The notes under the pieces: generated by a model
Told to the model about the DNA's origin: nothing
The model's database searches: none
What the model saw: only the letters and a program-made list of their open reading frames with translations
Position numbers and translations under genes: made by a program
NCBI GenBank assembly: GCA_023399295.1
Contig: JAEWQF010000051.1
Coordinates: 1-64,000, forward strand
Direction of reading: 5' to 3'
DNA from: Bacteroidota bacterium
Lineage (GTDB): Bacteria > Bacteroidota > Bacteroidia > Bacteroidales > Dysgonomonadaceae
Length of the DNA stretch: 64,000 nt
Shown here: positions 1 through 10,068 of the stretch, piece by piece
Layout: each line of letters starts with the position of its first letter
Numbering within the stretch: the stretch's first letter is position 1

Positions 1-703
1 TGCGGATTAATAGTAGTTGATATTGTTTTATTTCGACACCTTCATTAAGTACTTGCGCATCTGCCTGATATTCATGTACCGACTGTATCTCACGGCGCAA
101 TAACCAGGAAAAGGGGTTGAACCAGAACAATGAGGTGAACAGGTCGAAAAGAATCATATCGAACGAGTGGTGCAAACGAACATGTGCCTGTTCATGCCGG
201 ATCACAACCCGATGCTGCTCCGGGATATCTTTACCGTTCAGCACAACATAGTTCATCCAGCTGAATGGTGCAATCTCTTTGGCACTCATACAGAGCGTCG
301 TGCCATCAGGCAGTTTCTCCTGATGCGATTCACGGATAAGGGCGATAAGCTGAAACAGTCCAATCAGGTATCGCCCCAGAGCAAACAGAAAACCAACCGC
401 AAAGAGTACAAGAAACAACTTGCTCCAGGGGAACACCGGTTCTGTTGCCGTCATACTTGAAAAATCTGAAACAGGAATGTGTGTCAACTCCCACGATGGA
501 TGATCAGAAACTGTCATGCTCTGCATCACCGGGATTACATTGAATCGAAACAACGGAAGGAAGAGTGTCAGCACTGCGATGGCAATCAACACGAAACGAT
601 TGATAGCGTGAAACGTATTTTTGCCTAAAAAAAGCTTGTAGAAGCCGTAAAAAAGGGCCATCGACAGCGATGCGCGCAGCAGATAATAAAGCAGGTATTC
701 CAT
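1..703 (-). CDS. BlaR1/MecR1-type M56 membrane metallopeptidase, 3' end beyond the window
   Basis: Reading leftward from the ATG at 703, an open frame of 234 codons runs off the left edge, so the C-terminal part is missing. The N-terminus is hydrophobic (segments near residues 4-24, 36-52 and 92-120). A zinc-protease motif H170-E-Q-A-H174 is followed by E211 in EYQAD, the usual third ligand of M56 peptidases. These are inner-membrane sensor proteases that inactivate a BlaI/MecI repressor. The gene begins 5 bases after the stop of the BlaI-type gene, so the two are probably translated together. In Bacteroidetes such pairs often have no beta-lactamase nearby and the ligand is unknown; many carry a C-terminal TonB-like domain, which cannot be checked here. 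Confidence 0.9.
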   Translation of the reverse strand, partial: MEYLLYYLLRASLSMALFYGFYKLFLGKNTFHAINRFVLIAIAVLTLFLPLFRFNVIPVMQSMTVSDHPSWELTHIPVSDFSSMTATEPVFPWSKLFLVLFAVGFLFALGRYLIGLFQLIALIRESHQEKLPDGTTLCMSAKEIAPFSWMNYVVLNGKDIPEQHRVVIRHEQAHVRLHHSFDMILFDLFTSLFWFNPFSWLLRREIQSVHEYQADAQVLNEGVEIKQYQLLLIR

Positions 704-708
704 GGCAT

Positions 709-1077
709 TCACTTTTTATCATGCATCCTCTCCACTTCATCCAGCAGCTTACGGATCTCTGTCACGGTGAGATCCTGCTCCCTGATCAGTGATGAGACAA
801 CACTCAGGTAGGAGTTGTTGAAATATTTTTCCACCACATTCTTCAGCGTATCATTGCGGTACTCCTCTTCACTGATCACACTGTGGTAACGATAGGTTGA
901 ACCAAACGACTCATGCGACAAGAAACCCTTCTCCTCGAGCGAACGCACGTAGGTGGATAGTGTGTTGAAATGCGGTTTGGGATCGGGATAAAACGCCAAC
1001 AGCTGTTTCACGAACAACGCCCCCTTGTCCCAAAAATAGCGCATCACCTCTTCCTCTTTTGCTGTCAATTCTTTCAT
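709..1077 (-). CDS. BlaI/MecI/CopY-family transcriptional repressor
   Basis: The 122-residue protein has the usual BlaI length. Its N-terminal half (LTAKEEEVMRYFWDKG, then a winged helix near residues 20-65 with FNTLSTYVRSLEEKG) matches the penicillinase-repressor winged helix, and the C-terminal helices would dimerise. Members bind operator dyads and are cut by a partner M56 protease, which here is the next gene, 5 bases downstream. Three inverted repeats lie between about 35 and 100 bases upstream of the start and overlap the predicted promoter, so self-repression is likely. The controlled function beyond the pair itself is not visible. The family call is firm; the signal is unknown. Confidence 0.93.
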   Translation of the reverse strand: MKELTAKEEEVMRYFWDKGALFVKQLLAFYPDPKPHFNTLSTYVRSLEEKGFLSHESFGSTYRYHSVISEEEYRNDTLKNVVEKYFNNSYLSVVSSLIREQDLTVTEIRKLLDEVERMHDKK

Positions 1078-1105
1078 TTTGCTCCACTGTTATAAATCAA
1101 TGCTG

Positions 1106-1135
1106 CAAATATAACTAACATTTTTAGTTATCCAA
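1106..1135 (-). promoter_or_regulatory. Promoter of the blaI-M56 operon
   Basis: On the minus strand TTG (1135-1133), a 19-base spacer and TATATTTG (1113-1106) match the Bacteroidetes primary-sigma consensus TTG-N19/20-TAnnTTTG. Transcription would start near 1100, about 23 bases before the blaI start codon. Confidence 0.75.
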
Positions 1136-1177
1136 CTAGTATATCTAGTTATTTAACGAGATCGTATAGTTAAATAA
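1112..1177. promoter_or_regulatory. Cluster of three inverted repeats, likely BlaI-type operators
   Basis: Three dyads stand in a row. TAACTAA/TTAGTTA occupies 1112-1130 with a 5-base centre. AACTAG/CTAGTT occupies 1134-1150 with a 5-base centre. TTATTTAAC/GTTAAATAA occupies 1149-1177 with perfect 9-base arms and an 11-base centre. The first two lie on the promoter. The shared half-site AACTA suggests one DNA-binding protein, most simply the adjacent BlaI-type repressor; that assignment is inferred. Confidence 0.6.
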
Positions 1178-1180
1178 TGC

Positions 1181-1209
1181 AAAAGACCGGCTGATTCGGA
1201 GCCGGTCTT
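1181..1209 (-). terminator. Rho-independent terminator after the SPFH/ribbon-helix-helix pair
   Basis: Minus-strand arms AAGACCGGC and GCCGGTCTT (9 perfect pairs, 9-base loop) are followed by further T residues. It lies 42 bases downstream of the stop of the small gene at 1251. Confidence 0.8.
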
Positions 1210-1250
1210 GTATACCATTCATTGCAATCACAAATTTCAATCTTGTTCCA

Positions 1251-1412
1251 CTACTTCAGGCGCCCGCTTTTTTTGAGTGCCTGATCCAGAACCCACTGAA
1301 TCTGACCGTTCACGCTGCGGAACTCATCGGCAGCCCATTTCTCAAGGGCTGACATGGTATCCGCGTCGAGTCGCAGTGCAAAACTCTTAGTTGTCTTCTC
1401 CTTCTTAGGCAT
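1251..1412 (-). CDS. Small Arc-like ribbon-helix-helix DNA-binding protein (53 aa)
   Basis: Translation from the ATG at 1412 gives a complete 53-residue protein. It starts MPKKEKTTKSFALRLD and continues with an amphipathic helix-turn-helix (TMSALEKWAADEFRS, then VNGQIQWVLDQAL), ending KKSGRLK. The short basic start, one beta strand (SFALRL) and two helices fit Arc/MetJ-type ribbon-helix-helix regulators. It lies 104 bases downstream of the SPFH gene on the same strand and is followed by a terminator, so the two probably share a transcript. An earlier ATG two codons upstream in another frame stops at once and was not used. Without a partner toxin it is more likely a repressor than an antitoxin. 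Confidence 0.8.
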   Translation of the reverse strand: MPKKEKTTKSFALRLDADTMSALEKWAADEFRSVNGQIQWVLDQALKKSGRLK

Positions 1413-1516
1413 TCATCTGTTGTTTGATATCTTACCCGATCGTGTGCAGGAAAGAGTTATCACAGCGCGGGAGTATGATATGTTGTCTTTAGCATCCAAT
1501 TGAAAAAGTCATTCCA

Positions 1517-2458
1517 TTATTGATACAGTGATCCGGTGTTCAGCACCGGCTGTGCAGCCTCATCGGCACAAAGTACCACCAGCAGGTTGCTCACCATTGC
1601 CGCTTTCTTGTCACTGTCGAGCGCCACGATGTTTTCATCTTCTATCCGGTCGAGCGCCATCTTTACCATGGTCACCGCACCTTCAACAATCTTCTCCCGT
1701 GCCGAGATAATTGCTTCCGCCTGCTGACGCCGCAGCATCACAGCCGCGATCTCGGGCGCATAGGCCAGGTAGTTGATCCGCGCCTCCACGATCTCTATTC
1801 CGGCCATTTCAAGGCGAATGTTCAGCTCCTTCAGCAGATCCTCGTTGATCTCCTCACCACCGGAGCGAAGCGTGAGTTCGCTGTCGGACACCACGTTGTT
1901 GTCGTAGGCATACTGGCCCGCCACCTGCCTCAGTGCCGCATCGCTCTGCACCGAGACGAAGTTCTCGAACGCATCCATCTGCTTGCTCACCAAAGAGGTT
2001 GTAATCCCATCCTTACCAGGCTTGGAGGATGCCATTGTCTGCGCATCGATCTCGAACATCGCCTTGTAGGTATCCTTCAGCTTCCAGACGAGCACAAGAC
2101 CGATCAGCACCGGATTACCCACCTTGTCGTTCACCTTGATCGGATTCACGTTCAGGTTGCGCGCCCGCATTGAGAGTTTCTTCTTGGTCATAAAGGGATG
2201 CACCCAGAAAAAGCCGGTATCTTTCAACACACCCTTGTAATTGCCAAAGAAGATCATGACAATTGCCTCATTCGGCTCCAGTTTGGCAAATCCGGCCAGC
2301 AGGATGAGCCAGACTAACGACAAAACAATACCGGTCACGATTCCCCAGAGCGGCTGTGTGTACAACCAGGTATTCAGACCAAGCAACAACAACAGGATGA
2401 ACAGCATCAGAAAACCGTTCAGTTTGGCACCTCTAAAATTGAACTCTTTTGTCTCCAT
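1517..2458 (-). CDS. SPFH/Band 7 domain membrane protein
   Basis: The 313-residue protein starts with two membrane segments (about residues 14-32 and 37-57), then a Band 7 domain beginning AKLEPNEAIVMIFFGNYKG and including RARNLNVNPIKVNDKVGNPVLIGLVLVWKL. A helical region with RQQAEAIISAREKIVEGAV follows, the typical SPFH coiled coil. Family members form oligomeric scaffolds at the inner membrane and often help regulate proteases; no specific role can be assigned. A good promoter lies 34 bases upstream. A ribbon-helix-helix gene follows downstream and may be co-regulated. The family call is firm and the function general. Confidence 0.9.
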   Translation of the reverse strand: METKEFNFRGAKLNGFLMLFILLLLLGLNTWLYTQPLWGIVTGIVLSLVWLILLAGFAKLEPNEAIVMIFFGNYKGVLKDTGFFWVHPFMTKKKLSMRARNLNVNPIKVNDKVGNPVLIGLVLVWKLKDTYKAMFEIDAQTMASSKPGKDGITTSLVSKQMDAFENFVSVQSDAALRQVAGQYAYDNNVVSDSELTLRSGGEEINEDLLKELNIRLEMAGIEIVEARINYLAYAPEIAAVMLRRQQAEAIISAREKIVEGAVTMVKMALDRIEDENIVALDSDKKAAMVSNLLVVLCADEAAQPVLNTGSLYQ

Positions 2459-2491
2459 AATTAAATTTATAATGATATTATATTGATATCA

Positions 2492-2522
2492 CAAAGATAG
2501 GTTATACAATTGTTGTTTCCAA
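2492..2522 (-). promoter_or_regulatory. Promoter of the SPFH gene
   Basis: On the minus strand TTG (2522-2520), a 20-base spacer and TATCTTTG (2499-2492) match the Bacteroidetes promoter consensus. Initiation near 2486 leaves a leader of roughly 28 bases. Confidence 0.75.
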
Positions 2523-2646
2523 AGAAATATTGATTTTTTTTTGCATGCACATTTTGATTTCCGATCAGCTGTTTCAAATGCAAACGTGGTTTGAAACCAC
2601 TGCCTGATTTCGTGTCGATTATGACTCCATCAATCAGAAAAATGAG

Positions 2647-2654
2647 TATCTTTG
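2647..2654 (+). promoter_or_regulatory. -7 element of the M3 peptidase gene
   Basis: TATCTTTG matches TAnnTTTG. No clear TTG lies at the expected distance upstream. Initiation near 2660 supports the start at 2702 and excludes the earlier in-frame TTG at 2591. Confidence 0.5.
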
Positions 2655-2701
2655 CAAACAATAACCAGAAACAACCTATAAGAAAACAATGGAATAATCG
2701 T

Positions 2702-4819
2702 ATGAAAAAAGCATTCTTAATCACATCTGCATGTATGACATTACTGGCATGTAACAACCAGGAGAAAGCGACCGAGAAGGGCGCCATCTTCCTGAGCGAG
2801 TTTGACACACCCTATGGTGCACCCCCATTCGACAAGATCACAATCGAGGACTATGTCCCTGCTTTTGAAGCCGGCATGGCACAAGAAGCCGAGGAGATCG
2901 ATGCCATCGTGAACAACCCGGAGGCACCCACCTTCGAGAACACCATCCTGGCGCTTGATAACAGTGGTGCTGTCCTGGACAGGGTCTCATCGGTCTTCTA
3001 CGGACTGGAAGGCACCGACACCAACGAGGAGATGCAACAGATAAAAGCTGATATGTCGCCCAAACTGACAGCACATGAGGATGACATCAACCTGAATGAG
3101 AAGCTGTTCGAACGAATCAGGACTTTGTATGACAACGCGGATGCACTGGGACTCACCCCCGAGCAGTTCCGTTTGCTGGAACAGAACTACAAGAGCTTTG
3201 TGCGCTCAGGTATCATGCTCGACGATGCAGGCAAGGAACGGCTGCGGGAAATCAACAAGCAGCTCGCAGCCCTCACCATTCAGTTCAACAACAATGTACT
3301 GGCCGAGACCAACAACTACAAGCTGGTGATCGACAACGAAACGGATCTGGCCGGACTGCCCCAGAGTGTTGTCAGCGCTGCCGCCGAAGCGGCTGCAGCA
3401 GCCGGTGAGGAAGGCAAATGGGTCTTCACGCTGCACAAACCCAGCTGGATCCCCTTCCTGCAGTATGCCGACAACCGCGACCTGCGCGAAAAACTCTACA
3501 AGGCAATGTACCTGCGTGCCAACAACGACAACGAGTTCGACAACAAGAAGCTGATCAGTGAGATCGTGAACCTGCGACTGGAACGTTCCAACCTCCTTGG
3601 TTACGACAATTTTGCTGCCTATGCACTGGAAGAGCGGATGGCAAAAAATGAAGAGAATGTCTACAAGCTGCTGAACGACGTATGGGCCTATGCACTGCCC
3701 CAGGCCAGAAAAGAGGCGGCTGAGCTGCAAGCCATCGCCGACCGCGAAGGCGCCGGTATCGAGTTGGCATCGTGGGACTGGTGGTACTACACCGAGAAGC
3801 TACGCCAGGAGAAGTACAACCTCAACGAAGAAGAGTTGCGTCCCTACTTCAAGATGGAGCACGTGCGCGAAGGTGTCTTCATGGTCGCCAACAAGCTGTG
3901 GGGTCTCAACTTCAAGAAGCTGGACAACATCCCCGTGTACAACCCCGAGGTGGAGACCTATGAGGTAACGGATGCCGACGGCTCCCACATTGCCCTCTTT
4001 TATACCGATTATTTCCCGCGTGGCAGCAAACGTGCAGGTGCCTGGATGAGTAGCTTCCGCAAGCAGACTACCCTCGATGGAAAGGACGTCCGTCCCATCA
4101 TCTACAACGTGGGCAACTTCACCAAGCCTTTGGCCGACACCCCCTCACTCCTGTCACTCGACGATGTGGAGACCCTCTTCCACGAGTTTGGCCATGCCCT
4201 CCATGGCATGCTCTCGAAGGTGACCTACAAGGGACTGTCGGGTACCAGTGTGCCTCGCGATTTCGTGGAACTCCCTTCACAGATCATGGAACACTGGGCC
4301 TTCAAGCCGGAGGTGTTGAAGATGTATGCGAAACATTATGAAACCGGGGAGGTCATCCCCGACGAGCTGATTGAAAAGATTGAAGCTGCAGGCAAGTTCA
4401 ACATGGGCTTCACGACCACCGAGTTTGTAGCGGCGGCGCTGCTCGACATGGACTACCACACCAGAAAAGAGCAGCAAGCGTATGATGTCAACAGTTTTGA
4501 AAAAGCATCGATGGAGCAGATCGGCCTGATCGACCAGATCATTCCCCGCTACAAGAGCACCTACTACTCACACATCTTCAGCAGTCCGGAAGGATATGCC
4601 TCAGGCTACTACAGCTACCTCTGGTCGGAAGTACTGGATGCCGATGCCTTCCAGGCCTTCGCCGAAAAGGGGATCTTCGACAGTGAAACAGCCCGTCTCT
4701 TCCGGGAGCATGTGCTCTCAAAAGGGAACTCGGCAGACCCGATGGAACTCTACAAGATGTTCCGGGGTGCGGAACCCGATCCCATCTATCTGTTAAAGAA
4801 CAGAGGGTTTATTGAATAA
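2702..4819 (+). CDS. dcp: Peptidyl-dipeptidase Dcp, M3 family lipoprotein
   Basis: This M3 metallopeptidase removes dipeptides from peptide C-termini. The chosen start gives MKKAFLITSACMTLLACNNQ, a lipoprotein signal with Cys after LLA, so the 705-residue enzyme is probably anchored in the envelope and acts in the periplasm. The catalytic motif HEFGHALHG begins near residue 494, with the downstream M3 sequence GTSVPRDFVELPSQIMEHW that carries the third ligand. The length fits the Dcp branch. It has its own -7 element and a terminator about 27 bases after the stop, so it is probably a single-gene unit. Oligopeptidase A is the alternative, but that enzyme is usually cytoplasmic and lacks a lipobox. 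Confidence 0.92.
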   Translation: MKKAFLITSACMTLLACNNQEKATEKGAIFLSEFDTPYGAPPFDKITIEDYVPAFEAGMAQEAEEIDAIVNNPEAPTFENTILALDNSGAVLDRVSSVFYGLEGTDTNEEMQQIKADMSPKLTAHEDDINLNEKLFERIRTLYDNADALGLTPEQFRLLEQNYKSFVRSGIMLDDAGKERLREINKQLAALTIQFNNNVLAETNNYKLVIDNETDLAGLPQSVVSAAAEAAAAAGEEGKWVFTLHKPSWIPFLQYADNRDLREKLYKAMYLRANNDNEFDNKKLISEIVNLRLERSNLLGYDNFAAYALEERMAKNEENVYKLLNDVWAYALPQARKEAAELQAIADREGAGIELASWDWWYYTEKLRQEKYNLNEEELRPYFKMEHVREGVFMVANKLWGLNFKKLDNIPVYNPEVETYEVTDADGSHIALFYTDYFPRGSKRAGAWMSSFRKQTTLDGKDVRPIIYNVGNFTKPLADTPSLLSLDDVETLFHEFGHALHGMLSKVTYKGLSGTSVPRDFVELPSQIMEHWAFKPEVLKMYAKHYETGEVIPDELIEKIEAAGKFNMGFTTTEFVAAALLDMDYHTRKEQQAYDVNSFEKASMEQIGLIDQIIPRYKSTYYSHIFSSPEGYASGYYSYLWSEVLDADAFQAFAEKGIFDSETARLFREHVLSKGNSADPMELYKMFRGAEPDPIYLLKNRGFIE

Positions 4820-4845
4820 GCAATCCAGTTTATTCAACCCAACAG

Positions 4846-4890
4846 ATCGCCGGATTAGCTCTCAGAAAATAATCCGGCGATATTATTTTT
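4846..4890 (+). terminator. Terminator after dcp
   Basis: Perfect 12-base arms ATCGCCGGATTA (4846-4857) and TAATCCGGCGAT (4870-4881) are followed by a T-rich run. Confidence 0.85.
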
Positions 4891-4909
4891 AAAAAAGATA
4901 AAAAAAACG

Positions 4910-4917
4910 TATATTTG
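4910..4917 (+). promoter_or_regulatory. -7 element of secDF
   Basis: TATATTTG matches TAnnTTTG. There is no clear TTG near -33. The expected leader is about 97 bases, with nothing recognisable in it. Confidence 0.5.
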
Positions 4918-5020
4918 CACGCTAAAATTGAAGGGGCATGCGATCTGCCCGGATCTTAACTCGCAGACATCGGTTAACAACCTACACGCAAACAAATTGT
5001 AAACATAAAGTAATATTGAA

Positions 5021-7951
5021 ATGCAAAACAAAGGATTCATTAAAGTCTTCAGTTTGATCCTGACGGCGATCTGTTTGTTCTATCTCTCCTTCACCGTGGT
5101 GGGAAGACAGTTCAACAAGAAAGCGGATCAATACGCAAATGGAGACCTGGCACTGAAAAATCATTATCTTGATTCATTGTCAACCGAAAAGGTATACCTG
5201 AACTACACACTCAAACAGATCAGGGAGAAGGAGATCGGACTCGGTCTTGACCTCAAGGGGGGGATGAACGTGGTGCTTGAGATCAACGCCGCACAGGTGC
5301 TCAGCTCACTGGCCAACACCGACGACCCGCAATTCAACCAGGCACTCAGCGAGACCATCAAGGAGAACCGTCGCGGCAGCTCCTCCGACTTCATCTCGCT
5401 TTTCCAGCAGAACTACGAGCGGATCAACCCCGAGGGCAAGCTGGCCAACATCTACAGTGTGACCATGAGCGATCAGGTGAGTCCCACCGCCAGCAACAGC
5501 GATGTCATTGCGGTGTTGCGTACCCAGTTTGCCAGTGTCGCCGACAACTCATTTAACGTGCTGGCTACCCGCATCGACCGTTTTGGTGTGGTGGCACCCA
5601 ACATACAACGTCTCGACCGTGCCGAACGCATCCTAGTGGAGCTCCCCGGCATCACCGAGCCGGAACGTGTGCGCAACCTCTTGCAGGGAAGTGCCAACCT
5701 GGAGTTCTGGAAGACCTACAACGTGAATGAACTGGGTGCCTTCTTCAATGAGATGAACGCCCGCTCGGCTGAGTATGCCGCGGCAAAGCGTTCCGTGGTG
5801 ACCGACAGCACGGCTGCCATCACTGCCGACTCGGCTGCAGTTGTCGAGACTGAGACAACGGTGCTTGCCGAAGTTACCGCAGAGGAAGAGGATATCGAGA
5901 TCACCAGAAGCTTCGTGGAGTACTTCAACGAACCCTACTTCGCCATGAGCGGTGTGGGTGGCCCCATGGTGGGTACCGTATCCAAGCTCGACACCGCGGC
6001 GGTGAACTTCCTGCTGCAACGCTACAAGGATCTCTTCCCTGCCGACGTGCGCTTCAAGTGGGGTTTCAAGCCGGTAGATACCCGGGAGACCTATTTCCAG
6101 CTCTTTGCCCTCAAGGGTGATGGCAGCAAAAGAGGTCCCGCTCTCGAAGGAGATGTGGTGACCAACGCACGTGCCGACCAGGGACAACAGGGATCGGCAT
6201 GGGAGGTCACCATGACAATGAACGCCGCCGGTGCCAGCCGCTGGTCCACCATCACCGGTGCCGAGGTTGGCAAATCGATAGCGATCCTCCTCGATGGATT
6301 CGTATACTCCGCGCCTACTGTGAACGACCGCATCGATGGAGGTCGTTCCTCCATCACCGGCAACTTCACCCCCCAGGAAGCACAGGACCTTGAGAACGTG
6401 CTCAAGTCGGGTAAGATGCAGGCAGGCGTGCGCATCGTTCAGGAAGATGTGGTGGGACCCTCATTGGGACAGGAAGCCATCAATGACGGGTTTATCTCCT
6501 TCATCATCGCCCTGATCGTGCTCTTCATCTTCACCATCATGCTCTACGGATTCATTCCCGGCATGGTGATCAACGGGGCACTACTGCTCAACTTCTTCTT
6601 CACACTGGGTGCGCTGGCAGCCTTCCAGGCGGTGCTCACGCTGCCCGGTATCGCCGGTATGATCCTCTCACTGGCCATGGCTGTCGATGCCAACGTACTG
6701 ATCAATGAACGCATCAAGGAGGAGCTGGCCGCAGGCAAGACACTGCGCCGCGCCTTGGAGGATGGATACAAGAATGCCTTCTCTGCGATCCTCGACTCCA
6801 ACCTCACCACCATCATCACCGGTATCATCCTGGCCCTCTTCGGCGCGGGTGCCATCCGTGGTTTTGCCATCACGCTCATCATCGGTATTGCCGCCTCCTT
6901 TATCACCGCGGTCTTTATCACGCGACTGGTATATGAAAACCGTTTCGCCAAAGGAAAATGGCAGAACCTCACCTTCAACACCGGTTTCTCGAAGGCAATC
7001 TTCAAAGAATACAGCTACGACTTCATCGGCAACAGCAAGAAGATACTGATGGTGTTCGCCGCCTTTGTGGTGATCAGCCTCATCTCACTCTTCTCCCTCG
7101 GCATGAACGTGGGGATTGACTTTACCGGTGGACGCAACTACATCGTGCGCTTTGACCAGCCGGTACGTACCGGTGAGGTACGGGATGCCCTCACCCCCCA
7201 TTTCGGAGAATCGGTGCGGGTCATCACAATCGGATCCAGCAACCAGGTACGCATCTCCACCAACCACATGATCGATGTGGAAGGTGACAATGTGGAAGAG
7301 GAGTTGCGCGATCTGCTGGGTGAAGGACTCCAGGAGTTCATCACACCGGGGCAAACAATCGACGACCACATTCAAAGTTCACAGAAGGTGGGCCCGAGCA
7401 TTGCCGAGGACATGTTGCGCAACGCCTTCCTGGCACTCACCATCGCCCTCATCTGTATGGGTCTCTACATCCTGTCACGCTTCCGCAACTGGTCCTTCTC
7501 CCTGGGTACCGTGGCTGCTTTGGCAATTGATACCTTCGCCGTGATTGGCCTCTACTCCCTCCTTTGGAAGGTGATGCCCTTCTCCATGGAGATCGACCAG
7601 ACCTTCGTGGCGGCGATACTCACCATCGTGGGGTACTCCATCAACGACAAGGTGGTGGTGTTCGACCGCGTGCGCGAGTACATGCATCTCTATCCGAAGC
7701 GCGGCCTGCGCGAGCTGTTCAACGATTCGATGAACGCCACACTGGCCCGTACCATCAACACCGGTCTCAGCACCATCCTGGTGATCATCTGTATCATCTT
7801 CTTCGGTGGTGATGCGGTAAGGAGCTTTGTCTTCGCCATGCTGGTGGGTGTGGTAGTGGGTACCGTTACCAGCTTGTTTGTTGCCTCACCGGTAGCCTAT
7901 ACCATCATGCGCAACCAACGGCAGAAAAAAGAGTTGAGTGCAACCAAATAA
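5021..7951 (+). CDS. secDF: Protein translocase SecDF (SecD-SecF fusion)
   Basis: The 976-residue fusion helps drive late steps of Sec export at the inner membrane, using the ion gradient. The N-terminal membrane segment (residues 8-28) precedes the SecD signature GLDLKGGMNVVLEI and a large periplasmic P1 region. An insertion near residues 245-300 is rich in Ala, Thr and Glu. The SecD membrane bundle lies around residues 485-640 and includes AMAVDANVLINERIKEE. The SecF half starts near residue 670 with SLGMNVGIDFTGGRNY and ends with its own bundle, including VGYSINDKVVVFDRVRE. Single-chain SecDF is standard in Bacteroidetes. It stands alone between terminators. Confidence 0.97.
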   Translation: MQNKGFIKVFSLILTAICLFYLSFTVVGRQFNKKADQYANGDLALKNHYLDSLSTEKVYLNYTLKQIREKEIGLGLDLKGGMNVVLEINAAQVLSSLANTDDPQFNQALSETIKENRRGSSSDFISLFQQNYERINPEGKLANIYSVTMSDQVSPTASNSDVIAVLRTQFASVADNSFNVLATRIDRFGVVAPNIQRLDRAERILVELPGITEPERVRNLLQGSANLEFWKTYNVNELGAFFNEMNARSAEYAAAKRSVVTDSTAAITADSAAVVETETTVLAEVTAEEEDIEITRSFVEYFNEPYFAMSGVGGPMVGTVSKLDTAAVNFLLQRYKDLFPADVRFKWGFKPVDTRETYFQLFALKGDGSKRGPALEGDVVTNARADQGQQGSAWEVTMTMNAAGASRWSTITGAEVGKSIAILLDGFVYSAPTVNDRIDGGRSSITGNFTPQEAQDLENVLKSGKMQAGVRIVQEDVVGPSLGQEAINDGFISFIIALIVLFIFTIMLYGFIPGMVINGALLLNFFFTLGALAAFQAVLTLPGIAGMILSLAMAVDANVLINERIKEELAAGKTLRRALEDGYKNAFSAILDSNLTTIITGIILALFGAGAIRGFAITLIIGIAASFITAVFITRLVYENRFAKGKWQNLTFNTGFSKAIFKEYSYDFIGNSKKILMVFAAFVVISLISLFSLGMNVGIDFTGGRNYIVRFDQPVRTGEVRDALTPHFGESVRVITIGSSNQVRISTNHMIDVEGDNVEEELRDLLGEGLQEFITPGQTIDDHIQSSQKVGPSIAEDMLRNAFLALTIALICMGLYILSRFRNWSFSLGTVAALAIDTFAVIGLYSLLWKVMPFSMEIDQTFVAAILTIVGYSINDKVVVFDRVREYMHLYPKRGLRELFNDSMNATLARTINTGLSTILVIICIIFFGGDAVRSFVFAMLVGVVVGTVTSLFVASPVAYTIMRNQRQKKELSATK

Positions 7952-7972
7952 AGAGGCACATCATCTAATGTA

Positions 7973-8001
7973 AACGGGCGGCAGCAATGCTGCCCGTTTT
8001 C
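7973..8001 (+). terminator. Terminator after secDF
   Basis: A GC-rich hairpin (AACGGGC-GGCAGC, loop AAT, GCTGCC-CGTT, one bulge) is followed by TTTTC. Confidence 0.75.
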
Positions 8002-8024
8002 GTTGCACAAAATAGTGGAACCGG

Positions 8025-8055
8025 TTGGCAGATCGCATATTTTTTTTTACTTTTG
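8025..8055 (+). promoter_or_regulatory. Promoter of tRNA-Thr
   Basis: TTG (8025-8027), a 20-base spacer and TACTTTTG (8048-8055) form a full consensus promoter 14 bases before the tRNA. Confidence 0.8.
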
Positions 8056-8069
8056 CAGTCGCATTGAAC

Positions 8070-8142
8070 GCCACAATAGCTCAGATGGTAGAGTAACGCA
8101 TTCGTAACGCGTAGGTCGCGAGTTCGATCCTCGCTTGTGGCT
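8070..8142 (+). tRNA. tRNA-Thr (anticodon CGT)
   Basis: The 73-base cloverleaf has acceptor arms GCCACAA and TTGTGGC, D-arm GCTC/GAGT, anticodon loop TTCGTAA with CGT at 8103-8105 (reads ACG), and T-arm GCGAG-TTCGATC-CTCGC. There is one A-C mismatch at the top of the anticodon stem. CCA is not encoded. It has its own promoter and terminator. Confidence 0.95.
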
Positions 8143-8165
8143 CAAATACACTATAGATAACCTAG

Positions 8166-8200
8166 GTCCTGCTCTTTCCGGAGAGACAGGACTTTTTTTT
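8166..8200 (+). terminator. Terminator after tRNA-Thr
   Basis: The hairpin GTCCTGCTCT/AGAGACAGGAC (one bulged A) is followed by eight T residues and lies just before the ATP synthase operon. Confidence 0.85.
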
Positions 8201-8230
8201 GTATTTCATTTTTTCATTCTCCTATTTTTG

Positions 8231-8238
8231 TATCTTTG
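8231..8238 (+). promoter_or_regulatory. -7 element of the ATP synthase operon
   Basis: TATCTTTG lies 49 bases before atpD. Initiation near 8244 leaves a leader of about 44 bases. No TTG is seen at the usual -33 distance. Confidence 0.55.
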
Positions 8239-8260
8239 CATGAGACCGGCAAAAGATTGA

Positions 8261-10064
<1,804 letters not shown>

Positions 10065-10068
<4 letters not shown>

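Noticed and set aside
167..740. Open frames at 167-460 (plus) and 504-740 (minus)
   Set aside because: Both lie over the M56 peptidase gene in other frames. The true gene has the zinc motif and runs off the left edge.
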